Counted from the stretch's first letter, positions 43,561 to 53,576 are shown. The stretch is DNA of 64,000 nt from JACPFJ01 sp036504875 (GCA_036504875.1 DASXUK010000046.1:62001-126000); one strand, 5' to 3'. The notes: generated by a model not told the origin, from the letters alone. Numbers and translations: made by a program.

Positions 43561-45468
43561 ATGGAACGCTGGTCGATACAAGATTCCGCCAAGATATATA
43601 ATCTGGACAACTGGGGCGCTGACCTTTTTTCGATTAACAAAAAAGGGAATATGTGCGTGCACCCTTCGTCCAATTCGAAAACATCCATTGACATGCGCGC
43701 CCTGGTTGACGATCTGATCAAGCGCAAGATCAAACCCCCAATCCTGCTGCGCTTCATGGACGTACTACAGGGACGCATCGCCAGCATCAATCGCGTCTTT
43801 AAAAGCGCTATTGCCGAGAATGATTACCCTGCCAAATACCAGACTTTTTACCCGATCAAGGTCAATCAACAGCGTCAGGTGGTCGAGGCGATTGCCAGCT
43901 ATGGCAAACGCTATAACATTGGCCTGGAAGTCGGCTCCAAGCCTGAGCTGGTGGCGGCCATCTCGATCTCGACCGGTAACGGCCTGCCGATCATCTGCAA
44001 CGGCTATAAGGACGCAGAATATATAGAAACCGTGCTGTATGCCAACAAGATCGGTTACGATATAACCATAGTCATTGAAAAATTGTTCGAGCTCGAGAAG
44101 ATCATCGAGATCGTCAAAAAGACCGGCATCAGGCCCAAACTGGGCATCCGGGTCAAACTTTCATCCAAGGGTACCGGCAAATGGGCTACTTCGGGGGGCG
44201 AAGACGCCAAGTTCGGTCTGCGCATGACCGAGATCATCGCAGCTATCCGCATGCTGGAAGAGCAAGGATTGCTCGAATGCGTCAAACTTCTGCATTCCCA
44301 TATCGGCAGCCAGATTACCAAGATCGACAAGATTAAATCAGCTTTGATCGAGGGAGCCCGCATCTACACCGAGATGAAGAAGATGGGGGTCGGCATTGAG
44401 TACCTGGATATCGGCGGCGGCCTGGGAGTGGATTATGATGGTTCCAAATCCAGCTATTTCTCCAGCGTCAATTATACTATCGAAGAGTACGCCAATGACG
44501 TCATCTATCAGATCAAGAACATCTGTGACGAAGCCGGCGTAGAATGCCCCAACATCATCTCCGAATCCGGCCGGGCAACCGTAGCCCATTACTCGGTGCT
44601 GGTCACCAATGTACTTAATACCAATACCCAAAACCTGATGCCGGACTTCGAAGAGATGCTGGCCCAGTCCGAAAAGGTGGCCCCTACGGTCAGGAAGCTA
44701 CTGGACATCTACAAGAGCATCGACCGTTATTCACTGCGCGAGGATTACCACGACACCCTGCAGCTGATTAACGAGGCGGTCAGCCTGTTCAATCTCGGCT
44801 ATCTGACTCTGAACGACCGCGCCATTGCCGAGTGGCTTTACTCGAAAATCATCAAAAAGATCAACAGCATCGTGGAGAAGATCAAGCCGATTCCTGAGGA
44901 GCTGCAGAATTTCCAGCTGCTCTTGCGCCAGACCTACTTCGCCAACTTCTCCCTGTTCCAATCCATCCCCGACTCGTGGGCCATTGACCAACTCTTTCCG
45001 ATCATGCCGATTCAGCGCCTTAACCAGAAGCCGGATGTGATCGCTTCCATTGCCGACATAACCTGCGACTCGGATGGCGAAATCACCAGCTTCGTGGGAG
45101 AGCACGGACGCACCAAGTCGCTGCCGCTGCATAAAATCCGCAAGGATGAGGATTACTATATCGGCTTTTTCCTGATCGGGGCCTATCAAGAGATCCTGGG
45201 GGACCTGCACAATCTGTTCGGTGACACCAACGCAGTGCATATCACCTTCAACAAAAAGACCGGCTACATGATCGACACGGTCATCAACGGCGATGCCACT
45301 TGGGAAACCCTGAAATATGTCCAGTACAAGGGACCGGAAATATTGAAGCACGTCCGTGACAATCTTGAAAAGAGTGTGGCCTCGAAAAAGATCTCCATTG
45401 AGGAGAGCAGCCATTTTATCGAGCTGTTGGACAAGACGCTGCTTGGATATACCTATCTTGGGGAATAA
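43561..45468 (+). CDS. speA: Biosynthetic arginine decarboxylase
   Basis: SpeA turns arginine into agmatine, a first step to putrescine and spermidine, using PLP. The 635-residue length is typical of the large PLP-barrel family. Motifs: PIKVNQQRQVVEAI with the PLP lysine near residue 100, GLEVGSKPELVAA, HSHIGSQ, the phosphate-binding DIGGGLGVDYDG and ESGRATVAHYSV. It begins a plus-strand polyamine cluster with carboxynorspermidine synthase and nspC. Enzymes that turn agmatine into putrescine are not in the window. Confidence 0.96.
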   Translation: MERWSIQDSAKIYNLDNWGADLFSINKKGNMCVHPSSNSKTSIDMRALVDDLIKRKIKPPILLRFMDVLQGRIASINRVFKSAIAENDYPAKYQTFYPIKVNQQRQVVEAIASYGKRYNIGLEVGSKPELVAAISISTGNGLPIICNGYKDAEYIETVLYANKIGYDITIVIEKLFELEKIIEIVKKTGIRPKLGIRVKLSSKGTGKWATSGGEDAKFGLRMTEIIAAIRMLEEQGLLECVKLLHSHIGSQITKIDKIKSALIEGARIYTEMKKMGVGIEYLDIGGGLGVDYDGSKSSYFSSVNYTIEEYANDVIYQIKNICDEAGVECPNIISESGRATVAHYSVLVTNVLNTNTQNLMPDFEEMLAQSEKVAPTVRKLLDIYKSIDRYSLREDYHDTLQLINEAVSLFNLGYLTLNDRAIAEWLYSKIIKKINSIVEKIKPIPEELQNFQLLLRQTYFANFSLFQSIPDSWAIDQLFPIMPIQRLNQKPDVIASIADITCDSDGEITSFVGEHGRTKSLPLHKIRKDEDYYIGFFLIGAYQEILGDLHNLFGDTNAVHITFNKKTGYMIDTVINGDATWETLKYVQYKGPEILKHVRDNLEKSVASKKISIEESSHFIELLDKTLLGYTYLGE

Positions 45469-45569
45469 CTCAACTACATGCTTTCATAGTTCGGCTGAAC
45501 TGACTTTGTGTCTGGCTGACTTTGTGGTTAAATTGTCTGTAGGTCGAGGCAAACAATAGGAGATCAAAA

Positions 45570-46766
45570 ATGAGCAAAGTCCTAATCATCGGCGCTGGCG
45601 GCGTCGGGCAGGTTGTGACCCACAAATGCGCCCAGCGCCGCGATATCTTCACTGAAATCACCCTGGCCTCGCGCACGAAATCAAAATGTGATGCCATTGC
45701 CGCCCAGATACCAACACCGGTCAAAACGGCTCAGGTTAATGCCGACAATGTCCCGGAATTGGTTGCGCTGATAAAGGCTGAACAGCCCAGTCTAATAATT
45801 AATGTTGCCCTCCCCTATCAGGACCTGACCATCATGGATGCCTGCCTGGAGACCGGCGTCAATTACCTCGATACTGCCAACTACGAGCCGCTCGATACCG
45901 CCAAGTTTGAATATTCCTGGCAGTGGGCCTATCAGGAACGCTTCAAAAATGCCGGAATAATGGCCCTGCTAGGCTCCGGATTTGACCCGGGGGTGACCAA
46001 TGTCTATACCGCTCTGGCCGCCAAGAAATACCTGGATGTGATCGAGGAGATCGATATCATCGACGCCAATGCCGGATCTCACGGCCAGCCCTTTGCTACC
46101 AATTTCAATCCCGAGATCAATATCCGCGAGGTGACCGCCACCTGCCGCCACTGGGAAAACGGTCAGTGGGTCGAAAGCCCGCCCCTCACCACCAAGCACT
46201 CCTTTGATTTCCCCGAAGGAATCGGGCCGATGAACATCTATCGCCTCTACCATGAGGAGATGGAATCGCTGGTCAAGCATATTCCGACCATCAAGAAAGC
46301 GCAGTTCTGGATGACCTTTTCGGATAATTACCTGAAGCACCTGGAGGTGCTTCAAAATGTCGGCATGACCCGCATTGACGAGGTGGATTTCAATGGCCAA
46401 AAAATCGTGCCGATTCAATTCCTGAAGGCGCTGCTGCCGGATCCCGGCAGTCTCGGGCCGCTCACCAAAGGCAAAACCTGTATCGGCGTCATTGCCCGCG
46501 GCCTGAAAGATGGCAAGCCAAAGCAGGTTTACATCTATAACATCTGCGACCATGAGGCCTGCTATAAAGAAGTAAAATCGCAGGCCATCAGCTACACTAC
46601 CGGCGTACCAGCCGTGGTGGGTGCGATCATGATGCTGAGTGGTAAATGGCACCAGCCGGGCGTCTGGAATATGGAGCAGTTCGATCCCGAGCAGTTCCTG
46701 GATGTGTTGGGACCGATGGGACTGCCGACGGTGGTTGTAGAAGGCGGCGAGTGGCCGGAACTTTAA
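45570..46766 (+). CDS. Carboxynorspermidine synthase (saccharopine dehydrogenase family)
   Basis: The 398-residue protein has an NADP-type Rossmann start (VLIIGAGGVGQVV), then NVALPYQDLTIMDACLETGVNYLDTANYE and GSGFDPGVTNVY, features of the saccharopine-dehydrogenase-like family. Its place between speA and nspC marks it as carboxy(nor)spermidine synthase, which joins putrescine or diaminopropane with aspartate semialdehyde by reduction. The ribosome site is AGGAG. Spacing to nspC is 29 bp. The function is inferred from family and neighbours together. Confidence 0.93.
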   Translation: MSKVLIIGAGGVGQVVTHKCAQRRDIFTEITLASRTKSKCDAIAAQIPTPVKTAQVNADNVPELVALIKAEQPSLIINVALPYQDLTIMDACLETGVNYLDTANYEPLDTAKFEYSWQWAYQERFKNAGIMALLGSGFDPGVTNVYTALAAKKYLDVIEEIDIIDANAGSHGQPFATNFNPEINIREVTATCRHWENGQWVESPPLTTKHSFDFPEGIGPMNIYRLYHEEMESLVKHIPTIKKAQFWMTFSDNYLKHLEVLQNVGMTRIDEVDFNGQKIVPIQFLKALLPDPGSLGPLTKGKTCIGVIARGLKDGKPKQVYIYNICDHEACYKEVKSQAISYTTGVPAVVGAIMMLSGKWHQPGVWNMEQFDPEQFLDVLGPMGLPTVVVEGGEWPEL

Positions 46767-46795
46767 AATCAAAATCAAAAGCAAAGGTTTCGCAT

Positions 46796-47950
46796 TTGAT
46801 CGGTATTGATATTGATAAAATTCTTGAACTAGCCCCCTCTCCCGCCTACGTCGTGGACCTGGGCCGACTGCGCCATAACCTGGCGATCCTGGATCATGTT
46901 CAGGAGCTAAGCGGCGCCAAGATCCTTCTGGCACTCAAGGCTTTCTCGATGTGGAGCACCTTCCCGATCATCCGTGAAACCCTGCACGGGGTTTGCGCCA
47001 GTTCCCCCTGGGAGGCCCGGCTGGGATATGAGGAGTTCGGTCGCGAGGTACACAGTTTTTCCGCTGCCTTCAAGGAATGCGACATAAAAGAGCTGCTGCA
47101 GACCTCCAATCATCTGGTTTTCAACTCCTTCAATCAACTGGAACGCTTCCGCCCTTTGTGGGAAAAAGAACGGAGCCACGTCTCAATCGGCTTGCGGGTT
47201 AATCCTGAGCACACCGAGGGACATACCGCCATCTATGATCCCTGCGCTCCCAAGTCACGCCTGGGCATTCCTCTGGTCGAGTTCGAAGGAAAGTCTCTGG
47301 TCGGCGTGGAGGGGCTGCACTTCCATACTCTGTGTGAGCACCTGTTCGAACCGCTCGAGCGGACTGCCCGTGTATTTGAAGAGAAGTTCGGGCACCTTCT
47401 GCCGCAGATGAAATGGCTGAACCTGGGGGGCGGGCACCACATCACCCGCGAGGGTTATGACATCGATGGGCTGGTGAGATTAATCAAGTACTTCAAAGAC
47501 AAGTATGCTGTGGAGGTTTATATCGAGCCGGGTGAGGCGATTGCCATCGGCACCGGCATATTGGTATCTGAGGTGCTGGATGTTGTCCACAACCAGATGG
47601 ATATCGCCATCCTGGATGTCTCTGCCACCTGCCATATGCCGGACATCCTGGAGATGCCTTACCGCCCCGGTATTGAAGAAGGCTATGATCCCGGGGAAAA
47701 AGCTCACACCTACCGATTGGGGGGACCTTCCTGTCTGGCCGGGGATGTCATCGGCGATTGGTCTTTTGAAACCCCGCTCCAGCCGGGCCGCCGCTTGGCC
47801 TTTCTCGACATGGCGCATTATACCATGGTCAAGACCACCACGTTTAACGGCATTCAGCATCCGGCCATCTGCACCTACGAGCCCAAAACCGGTCAACTGA
47901 AAGTGGTGCGCGGTTTTGAATATCAGGATTTCAAAGGGCGGCTTTCCTAG
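46796..47950 (+). CDS. nspC: Carboxynorspermidine decarboxylase
   Basis: NspC removes the carboxyl group from carboxy(nor)spermidine, giving spermidine or norspermidine. It is a PLP-barrel enzyme related to diaminopimelate decarboxylase. The start is a TTG at 46796 with AAAGG upstream, because the first family-like residues (PSPAYVVDLGRLRHNL) follow at residue 15. An earlier in-frame ATG at 46646 lies deep inside the previous gene. The PLP lysine is in LLALKAFSMW; HFHTLCE, LNLGGGHH and EPGEAIAIGTG follow. Length 384 residues. Confidence 0.94.
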   Translation: MIGIDIDKILELAPSPAYVVDLGRLRHNLAILDHVQELSGAKILLALKAFSMWSTFPIIRETLHGVCASSPWEARLGYEEFGREVHSFSAAFKECDIKELLQTSNHLVFNSFNQLERFRPLWEKERSHVSIGLRVNPEHTEGHTAIYDPCAPKSRLGIPLVEFEGKSLVGVEGLHFHTLCEHLFEPLERTARVFEEKFGHLLPQMKWLNLGGGHHITREGYDIDGLVRLIKYFKDKYAVEVYIEPGEAIAIGTGILVSEVLDVVHNQMDIAILDVSATCHMPDILEMPYRPGIEEGYDPGEKAHTYRLGGPSCLAGDVIGDWSFETPLQPGRRLAFLDMAHYTMVKTTTFNGIQHPAICTYEPKTGQLKVVRGFEYQDFKGRLS

Positions 47951-47997
47951 GATCGAGCCACACATGAAAAAGCTTTATTTATTTCAACGAGGTAAAA

Positions 47998-48207
47998 ATG
48001 GAATTAAAAACCAAGATCTGGATGACCGGCGCCCTGGAGTGGATCGCCTTTATTGACGGTGAGGAAGTTTTTCTAGGCAAACGGGAAGTTCCTGCGCCTC
48101 TTGATGAAGGTGACCAATGGATTAATGAACTGGGTGACATGTTCAAGGTTGTGGAAGGTGAAATCCGACTGGTTGGAAAAACCGAGCCACCAAAAAAATA
48201 TTGGTAA
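47998..48207 (+). CDS. Small protein of unknown function behind nspC (69 residues)
   Basis: A 69-residue frame starts at an ATG with GAGGT seven bases upstream. It lies 47 bp after nspC and ends directly against the stop of the convergent diguanylate cyclase gene. The protein is acidic, has several Trp residues (IWMTGALEWIAF) and a C-terminal Pro-Lys-Trp end, and looks like a compact soluble domain. No family recognised. The ribosome site and normal codon use support a real gene. Confidence 0.65.
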   Translation: MELKTKIWMTGALEWIAFIDGEEVFLGKREVPAPLDEGDQWINELGDMFKVVEGEIRLVGKTEPPKKYW

Positions 48208-49464
48208 TCAGATGAATTTCTCTGAGTCTACCGGGAGATAAACCCAGGCTACCTGGTCACGTCCGGCCGCCTTGGCTCTATACAACCCGGCATCGGCCCT
48301 GCTCAAAAGGTCGCTCAGCTTGCGATCCTTATCACTGAAACAAGACATCCCTAAACTTACAGTGACTTTTATCTCTTCAGTACCGATCAAAAAAGGCTTT
48401 CGAACTGCTGTCATGATACGGTCCGCCACAACCAGGCATTGCTCGAAGGTCGTATCAGGCAACAGCACCAGGAACTCCTCACCTCCATATCTACCGATGA
48501 TGTCATAGGGGCGGACACTTTCTCGCAGACGCAGAGCCAGTTCGCGCAGCAATTCATCGCCGGCCAGATGCCCTTTGGTGTCATTTACGAGCTTGAAATG
48601 ATCAACATCCAACATGATACAACTCAGAGCCGAGGCAGGCAGTGACTTGTCTATATTGCGCCGTACACGGGCAAAGGCCTTTTCGCCATAGTTCATCACG
48701 TGGCCACGATTTGATAACCCCGTAAGCATATCGGTTACTGCCAACATCTCGAGCTTGAGTTGAACCTCCTTCAACTGATTAACACCCCGCCTGATCAGAA
48801 AATATGAAAACAGGAAAACGGCATCCAGGACAATAATTAGAATGATTGTAACGACCGCCACGCCTTTTGTGATCTGGTTTTTATATTTGCTGATGTTGAC
48901 ATAGGTCTCAAAGCATCCGACTGCGTTGCCGCTTCTATCGGTGATCGGCACATAAGTTACGATCATGTCTACATTGAGAGGCGGTTCTTCAGCAAGGCCA
49001 TGCGGCTTACCCTTGCGAACCAGTCTTGATTCGGTTTTTCCGGCCAATGCATTTTTAAGCTGGGGATTATCAGGGTCGCTTTTTCCGATCAGGGATGCTT
49101 CAGTGCTGTAGATAATACGGTATGAAGCATCATAGATTTTTACCTTTATGATCGAAAAAGGAGCCAAAAACTCGCGTATATATTGATCCAGGTAATATAA
49201 GAAATCTTTATCGATTGCCAATTCCAGACCTCGGCCTGGAATTTTTCGAAACAGGGAAGGCTCCTGCTGCTCGACCAGGAGACGACAGATTTTGACGGCA
49301 TCATCTTCTGCATTAGAGACCACAAAACTTGAAAAAACCTTATAGAAGCTGAAAAAACACAAGAAGATAATTATTATCACTGAGATACTCGATGTAACCA
49401 CAAAGAGCCTCAATAAGCTTTCCGGGTTTTTCTGCTTATCGATATGTGAAGGATATAATTTCAT
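48208..49464 (-). CDS. Diguanylate cyclase with periplasmic sensor domain
   Basis: The ATG at 49464 has AGGA close upstream; a TTG at 49485 is less likely. The 418-residue protein has a membrane helix (about 22-45), a periplasmic sensor of single-Cache look (about 46-205), a second helix (about 205-228) and a GGDEF domain. The active motif is RYGGEEF and the inhibitory site is an intact RPYD five residues before it. The substrate segment FKLVNDTKGHLAGD has the Asp typical of c-di-GMP makers, not the Ser of Hypr enzymes. It makes cyclic di-GMP in response to an unknown external signal. Confidence 0.92.
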   Translation of the reverse strand: MKLYPSHIDKQKNPESLLRLFVVTSSISVIIIIFLCFFSFYKVFSSFVVSNAEDDAVKICRLLVEQQEPSLFRKIPGRGLELAIDKDFLYYLDQYIREFLAPFSIIKVKIYDASYRIIYSTEASLIGKSDPDNPQLKNALAGKTESRLVRKGKPHGLAEEPPLNVDMIVTYVPITDRSGNAVGCFETYVNISKYKNQITKGVAVVTIILIIVLDAVFLFSYFLIRRGVNQLKEVQLKLEMLAVTDMLTGLSNRGHVMNYGEKAFARVRRNIDKSLPASALSCIMLDVDHFKLVNDTKGHLAGDELLRELALRLRESVRPYDIIGRYGGEEFLVLLPDTTFEQCLVVADRIMTAVRKPFLIGTEEIKVTVSLGMSCFSDKDRKLSDLLSRADAGLYRAKAAGRDQVAWVYLPVDSEKFI

Positions 49465-49618
49465 ATAGTTCCTGCCGCTGCGCAAGCGTCACGCCTTAGA
49501 AAAACCGGATAATTAAATAAAAAATTTAAATTATATTACATAAACAAAATAAAATACTATGTTTTTTTACTTTATGCTATCTAGACACTTATACTTATAT
49601 TATAGAAAAGCCGAGCTT

Positions 49619-51868
49619 ATGAGCGCATCACACACAATGTCCCTACCCAAAATGACTATAGAGGTTGCCGTACCGCTGCCGCTGGACAAGACCTTTAACT
49701 ACCTTGTCCCGGTTAATCTGCAGCACCGGGTTGGCCCGGGCAAAAGGGTTTTCGTCCCCTTTGGCGGGCGTAAACTAACCGCTTACGTACTGGCAATTGT
49801 TGAAAACGATGACAGCCTTAAACTAAAGGAAGTCTGCGAATGTCTCGATGAAGAGCCCTTATGGACTGACGTCGAGCTGATTTTTTTCCGCTGGATCGCC
49901 AGCTATTATCTCCACTCGCTTGGCGAGGTCATCAAAACCGCCCTGCCCGCCGGGATCAATATCCAGTCTGGCAAGAAATCAAACCAAGCTACTGTCACAG
50001 GCGGCCGAACAGTACGTCATGAGACACATTATCGAGTCACAGAGGATATTACCACCTCGCGTTCATTAGGCAACAAGGCGGCCGAGATCCTGGACGTAAT
50101 CAAAGCCTCCGGCGAAATTTCAGCTACTGATTTACGCAGGCGTTTTGGCCAGTGCTCGACCCAGCTTAAGCGGCTGACGGAACTAAAACTGGTAACTCAG
50201 GAAGAGCGGGAAATTTACCGGGACCCCTTTCGCGAAGAAACAGTCGAACGTGATATTCCCTTGGTTCTCAATCCCCATCAACAGGCCGCGCTTCAGGCGG
50301 TTAACCGGGCAGTAGCAAATCGTGCTTTCAGCCCATTTCTTTTGCACGGCGTGACCGGCAGCGGCAAGACCGAGGTTTATCTGCAGGCTATAGCACAGAC
50401 CCTGGACCAGGGGAAAAATGCCCTGGTACTGGTTCCGGAAATCTCCTTGACCCCGCAATTGGTGCGGCGTTTTAGAAATCGTTTCGGTGGCGGCATCGCT
50501 ATTCTGCATAGCGCCCTGTCCGAGGGGGAGCGCTATGATGAATGGCGCCGCATACGGCGAGGACTGGCGCGGATTGTTATCGGAGCCCGATCAGCTGTTT
50601 TTGCTCCGCTTGAAAATATCGGCATAATAGTGGTGGATGAGGAGCATGAAGGTTCTTTTAAGCAAGCCGATGGCCTACGTTATAATGCGCGCGATCTGGC
50701 ACTCGTTAGAGGTAATCTGGAGCAGGCGGCTGTTGTACTCGGATCGGCCACACCGCTGGTAACCAGCCGGTATGCCGTGGAACAGGGCAAGCTCGTGCTG
50801 CTCACCCTGCCTGAGCGCGTCCGGGGAATACCGATGCCGATCATTGATGTGGTTGCAATGCACGGTGTAAAAGCAACGGTTTCAGTGCAACTGCAGGACG
50901 CCCTGGCTGAAAACCTGGCGGTCAACGGCCAGGCCATGATTTTTCTTAACCGCCGGGGTTTTGCAACTTTTCTGGTCTGCAATGATTGCGGCTCTCCGCT
51001 CACCTGCCCAAACTGCTCGGTAACACTGACCTTCCACCGGCAGCGGCGCCAGAGTATCTGTCACTACTGCGATTATGCGGTGCCTGCTCCAGGTACCTGC
51101 CCGGCTTGCGGTTGTCTGGAATTACAGGAACTAGGGGCCGGTACCGAACGCCTTGAGCATGACCTGCGTGAACTGCTGCCAACGGCCACCATTCTGCGCA
51201 TGGACAGTGATACTACCTCCGGCAAAGGAAGCCATCGACGCATTTTGGCAAGAATGGCCGATGGCAGCGCCGATATTCTGATAGGCACTCAAATGATTAC
51301 CAAGGGCCATGATTTTCCTGGTGTAACCCTGGTCGGAGTGATCAACGGCGAGTCCAGTCTCAACCTGCCCGACTTCAGAAGTTCCGAACGCACTTTTCAG
51401 GTGCTTTTACAGGTCTTTGGCCGAGCCGGCCGTGGTGACGCACCCGGAAGAGTCCTGCTGCAGGCGCTTAACCAAAATCACTATGCCATTCAATGTGCCA
51501 TCAACCATGATGCTGACGGTTTTTACCAGCAGGAGCTTGAATTTCGGCGGGAAGCCGGATATCCACCTTTCACCTTCCTGGCCGGTCTGCTCTTTTCCGG
51601 CACCGCCGAGACAGCAGTTAAAGAGCGCGCTGAACTGGCGTTCAATTCATTGTTGCAAATCAAGGGCGAACTGGCGGCCAGGGTCGAGATTCTTGGTCCG
51701 GCGCTGGCACCGCTATATCGCCTGCGCGGCCGTTTCCGGCGCCAGATCCTCCTCAAGTCACCCACCAGGAAAGACCTGCGCCGTCTGTTAGCAGCCTGGT
51801 TAAGCTGCAAACAGACAAATTCCTCTGTACGTGAGATGATTGATATCGATCCAATCGACATGATGTGA
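49619..51868 (+). CDS. priA: Primosomal protein N' (replication restart helicase PriA)
   Basis: PriA restarts stalled replication forks with its 3'-5' helicase. I start at the ATG at 49619 (749 residues); the frame is open to 49559 but the added part is hydrophobic and unlike the family. The DNA-binding domain begins with IEVAVPLPLDKTFNYLVP. The helicase has GVTGSGKTEVYL, the DEEH box in VVDEEHEGSFKQ, and motifs GSATP and GRAGRG. Four Cys pairs for zinc lie in the NDCGSPLTCPNCSVTL and CHYCDY...CPACGC segments. The ribosome site is weak. Confidence 0.96.
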   Translation: MSASHTMSLPKMTIEVAVPLPLDKTFNYLVPVNLQHRVGPGKRVFVPFGGRKLTAYVLAIVENDDSLKLKEVCECLDEEPLWTDVELIFFRWIASYYLHSLGEVIKTALPAGINIQSGKKSNQATVTGGRTVRHETHYRVTEDITTSRSLGNKAAEILDVIKASGEISATDLRRRFGQCSTQLKRLTELKLVTQEEREIYRDPFREETVERDIPLVLNPHQQAALQAVNRAVANRAFSPFLLHGVTGSGKTEVYLQAIAQTLDQGKNALVLVPEISLTPQLVRRFRNRFGGGIAILHSALSEGERYDEWRRIRRGLARIVIGARSAVFAPLENIGIIVVDEEHEGSFKQADGLRYNARDLALVRGNLEQAAVVLGSATPLVTSRYAVEQGKLVLLTLPERVRGIPMPIIDVVAMHGVKATVSVQLQDALAENLAVNGQAMIFLNRRGFATFLVCNDCGSPLTCPNCSVTLTFHRQRRQSICHYCDYAVPAPGTCPACGCLELQELGAGTERLEHDLRELLPTATILRMDSDTTSGKGSHRRILARMADGSADILIGTQMITKGHDFPGVTLVGVINGESSLNLPDFRSSERTFQVLLQVFGRAGRGDAPGRVLLQALNQNHYAIQCAINHDADGFYQQELEFRREAGYPPFTFLAGLLFSGTAETAVKERAELAFNSLLQIKGELAARVEILGPALAPLYRLRGRFRRQILLKSPTRKDLRRLLAAWLSCKQTNSSVREMIDIDPIDMM

Positions 51869-51934
51869 TTTTTGATCATCCTCAACTAATTATATTCCCT
51901 GACCGAATTTACGCAATATTCTATCAAATAGCTG

Positions 51935-51963
51935 TTGCACAAGCTAAATGTAGTTGCTATTAT
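51935..51963 (+). promoter_or_regulatory. Candidate sigma-70 promoter of the REC-PAS kinase gene
   Basis: TTGCAC (51935-51940) and TATTAT (51958-51963) are separated by 17 bp, ending 35 bp before the ATG. A second TATAAT overlaps (51961-51966). Confidence 0.55.
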
Positions 51964-51998
51964 AATAAATTATTTTTAATATTAGGCAGAGGATTCAC

Positions 51999-53537
51999 AT
52001 GATTAACAATCAGGATCGGGCCGGCATTTCAATTCTGTATATAGAGGATGATCACACTACCCAAAAACTGCTTTCTCCTATGCTCAAAGCGCAGGGTTAC
52101 ACTTTGATTCTGGGAGAGAACGGCGTCAGGGGACTGGAATTATTCCGGGAACACCTGCCCGACATTGTTTTGACCGACTTGAAAATGCCCTTGATGAACG
52201 GTCTGGAAATGTCACGTGCCATACGAGTAGGTATGGAGGCGCCCGAAGCCCAGATCATAGTCATGACTGCCTTTAGTGATACTGAATACCTGCTGGATGC
52301 TATCGACGTTGGTGTTAATCAGTACGTCCTGAAGCCGATTGATTTTGCTAAGCTACAGGCTGCTATTGATCATTGCGTCAAGACAATCCAAATGCAACGA
52401 TGCCTGCGAAAACAAGCCGAGCGCATCCACATGCTCACCAACGCCCTTGAGCAGAGTCCCAGCATGGTTATGGTAACCGATATTCAGGGAACCATCGAGT
52501 ATGTAAACACAAGGTTTAGTGAGACCACCGGCTTCACTTCTGAAGAAGTAATCGGCAAGAATCCTCGTATTATAAAATCAGGAAACACCCCCGACACGGT
52601 TTATAGTGATTTATGGAGCACGATACTTGCGGGGAAGGAATGGCATGGTGTACTGGAAAACCGTTCCAAAAATAATACCGGCTTCTGGGAAGATATCAGA
52701 ATCTCGCCGCTCGTATCCAGCGATGGCAGTATCAGCAAGTTCATTAGCTCGGCTCGAGATATTACCGAGCAGCGAAAGCTTGAGGCAGAAGTACTGCAAA
52801 TCAGAAAACTGGAGGGAATTGCCCTGCTTGCCGGCGGGATGGCACACGACTTCAACAATCTGCTACAGGTGATCCTGGGGTATATTGCTCTTGCCAAACA
52901 AGACACCGAACCAGACAGCAAGGCTCATAAGATGCTGGATTTGGCCGAACACAACTCCTGGAAGGCGAGTGAACTGAGCCAGCGACTGTTGACCTTTGCC
53001 AGCGGTGGAAATTCCGGCAGACAAAGCTCATCTCTTTGCGAGATCATCACCACCTGCGCAGATAATGTACTTAACGGAACAGAAATTAAAAAAGAATTTT
53101 ATTTTGATTCAGTTTTGCCTGAGGTAGTTATCAATGCAGAGCAAATGCAAAAGGTTTTCTCCCATCTTTTTAGCAATGCGCTCGAAGCGATGCCGGATAA
53201 CGGGATAATAAAGGTTTCTGGATGTGCTTGCAGTATCTCCAAAGAAAAGGGGCTACCATTAAAACCGGGCAAATACCTTCATATCAGCATTCATGATAAT
53301 GGCAAAGGTATTGCTCAGGAAGACCTGGTCAGAATTTTCGATCCCTATTTCACAACCAAAGAGACTTGGAACCAAAAAGGGCTTGGCCTGGGTCTTGCTA
53401 TCTGTCATTCGGTCATCCGCAACCACGATGGGATTATCTTAGTGGAATCCAAGCCGGAAGAGGGAACTACCTTTGATATTTACCTACCAGCTACAGGCAG
53501 GAGTGGCGCTTCTTGTAAAAACAAAAAAGCCCCGTAA
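51999..53537 (+). CDS. Hybrid sensor histidine kinase (REC-PAS-HisKA-HATPase)
   Basis: The 512-residue protein starts with a receiver (acceptor Asp in LTDLKMP near residue 60, Thr in MTAF, Lys in LKPID). A PAS domain (about 145-265, SPSMVMVTDIQGTIEYVN) follows, then the kinase core with phosphate-accepting His in GGMAHDFNN near residue 285 and the ATPase boxes (NALEAMPDNG, HDNGKGI, GLGLGLAICHSV). There is no membrane segment, so it is cytoplasmic and the order receiver-first suggests it is an internal node of a phosphorelay. No regulator gene is beside it. Confidence 0.94.
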   Translation: MINNQDRAGISILYIEDDHTTQKLLSPMLKAQGYTLILGENGVRGLELFREHLPDIVLTDLKMPLMNGLEMSRAIRVGMEAPEAQIIVMTAFSDTEYLLDAIDVGVNQYVLKPIDFAKLQAAIDHCVKTIQMQRCLRKQAERIHMLTNALEQSPSMVMVTDIQGTIEYVNTRFSETTGFTSEEVIGKNPRIIKSGNTPDTVYSDLWSTILAGKEWHGVLENRSKNNTGFWEDIRISPLVSSDGSISKFISSARDITEQRKLEAEVLQIRKLEGIALLAGGMAHDFNNLLQVILGYIALAKQDTEPDSKAHKMLDLAEHNSWKASELSQRLLTFASGGNSGRQSSSLCEIITTCADNVLNGTEIKKEFYFDSVLPEVVINAEQMQKVFSHLFSNALEAMPDNGIIKVSGCACSISKEKGLPLKPGKYLHISIHDNGKGIAQEDLVRIFDPYFTTKETWNQKGLGLGLAICHSVIRNHDGIILVESKPEEGTTFDIYLPATGRSGASCKNKKAP

Positions 53538-53547
53538 TAAAAGGGCT
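53517..53547 (-). terminator. Terminator of the minus-strand kinase gene
   Basis: On the minus strand AGCCC and GGGCT (53547-53528) enclose a 10-base loop followed by T6-G-T4. The stem is only 5 bp, but position 30 bp after the kinase stop is right. It overlaps the last codons of the plus-strand kinase. Confidence 0.55.
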
Positions 53548-53576
53548 GCCTGCTAGATGCACCGGACACGAAGTAG

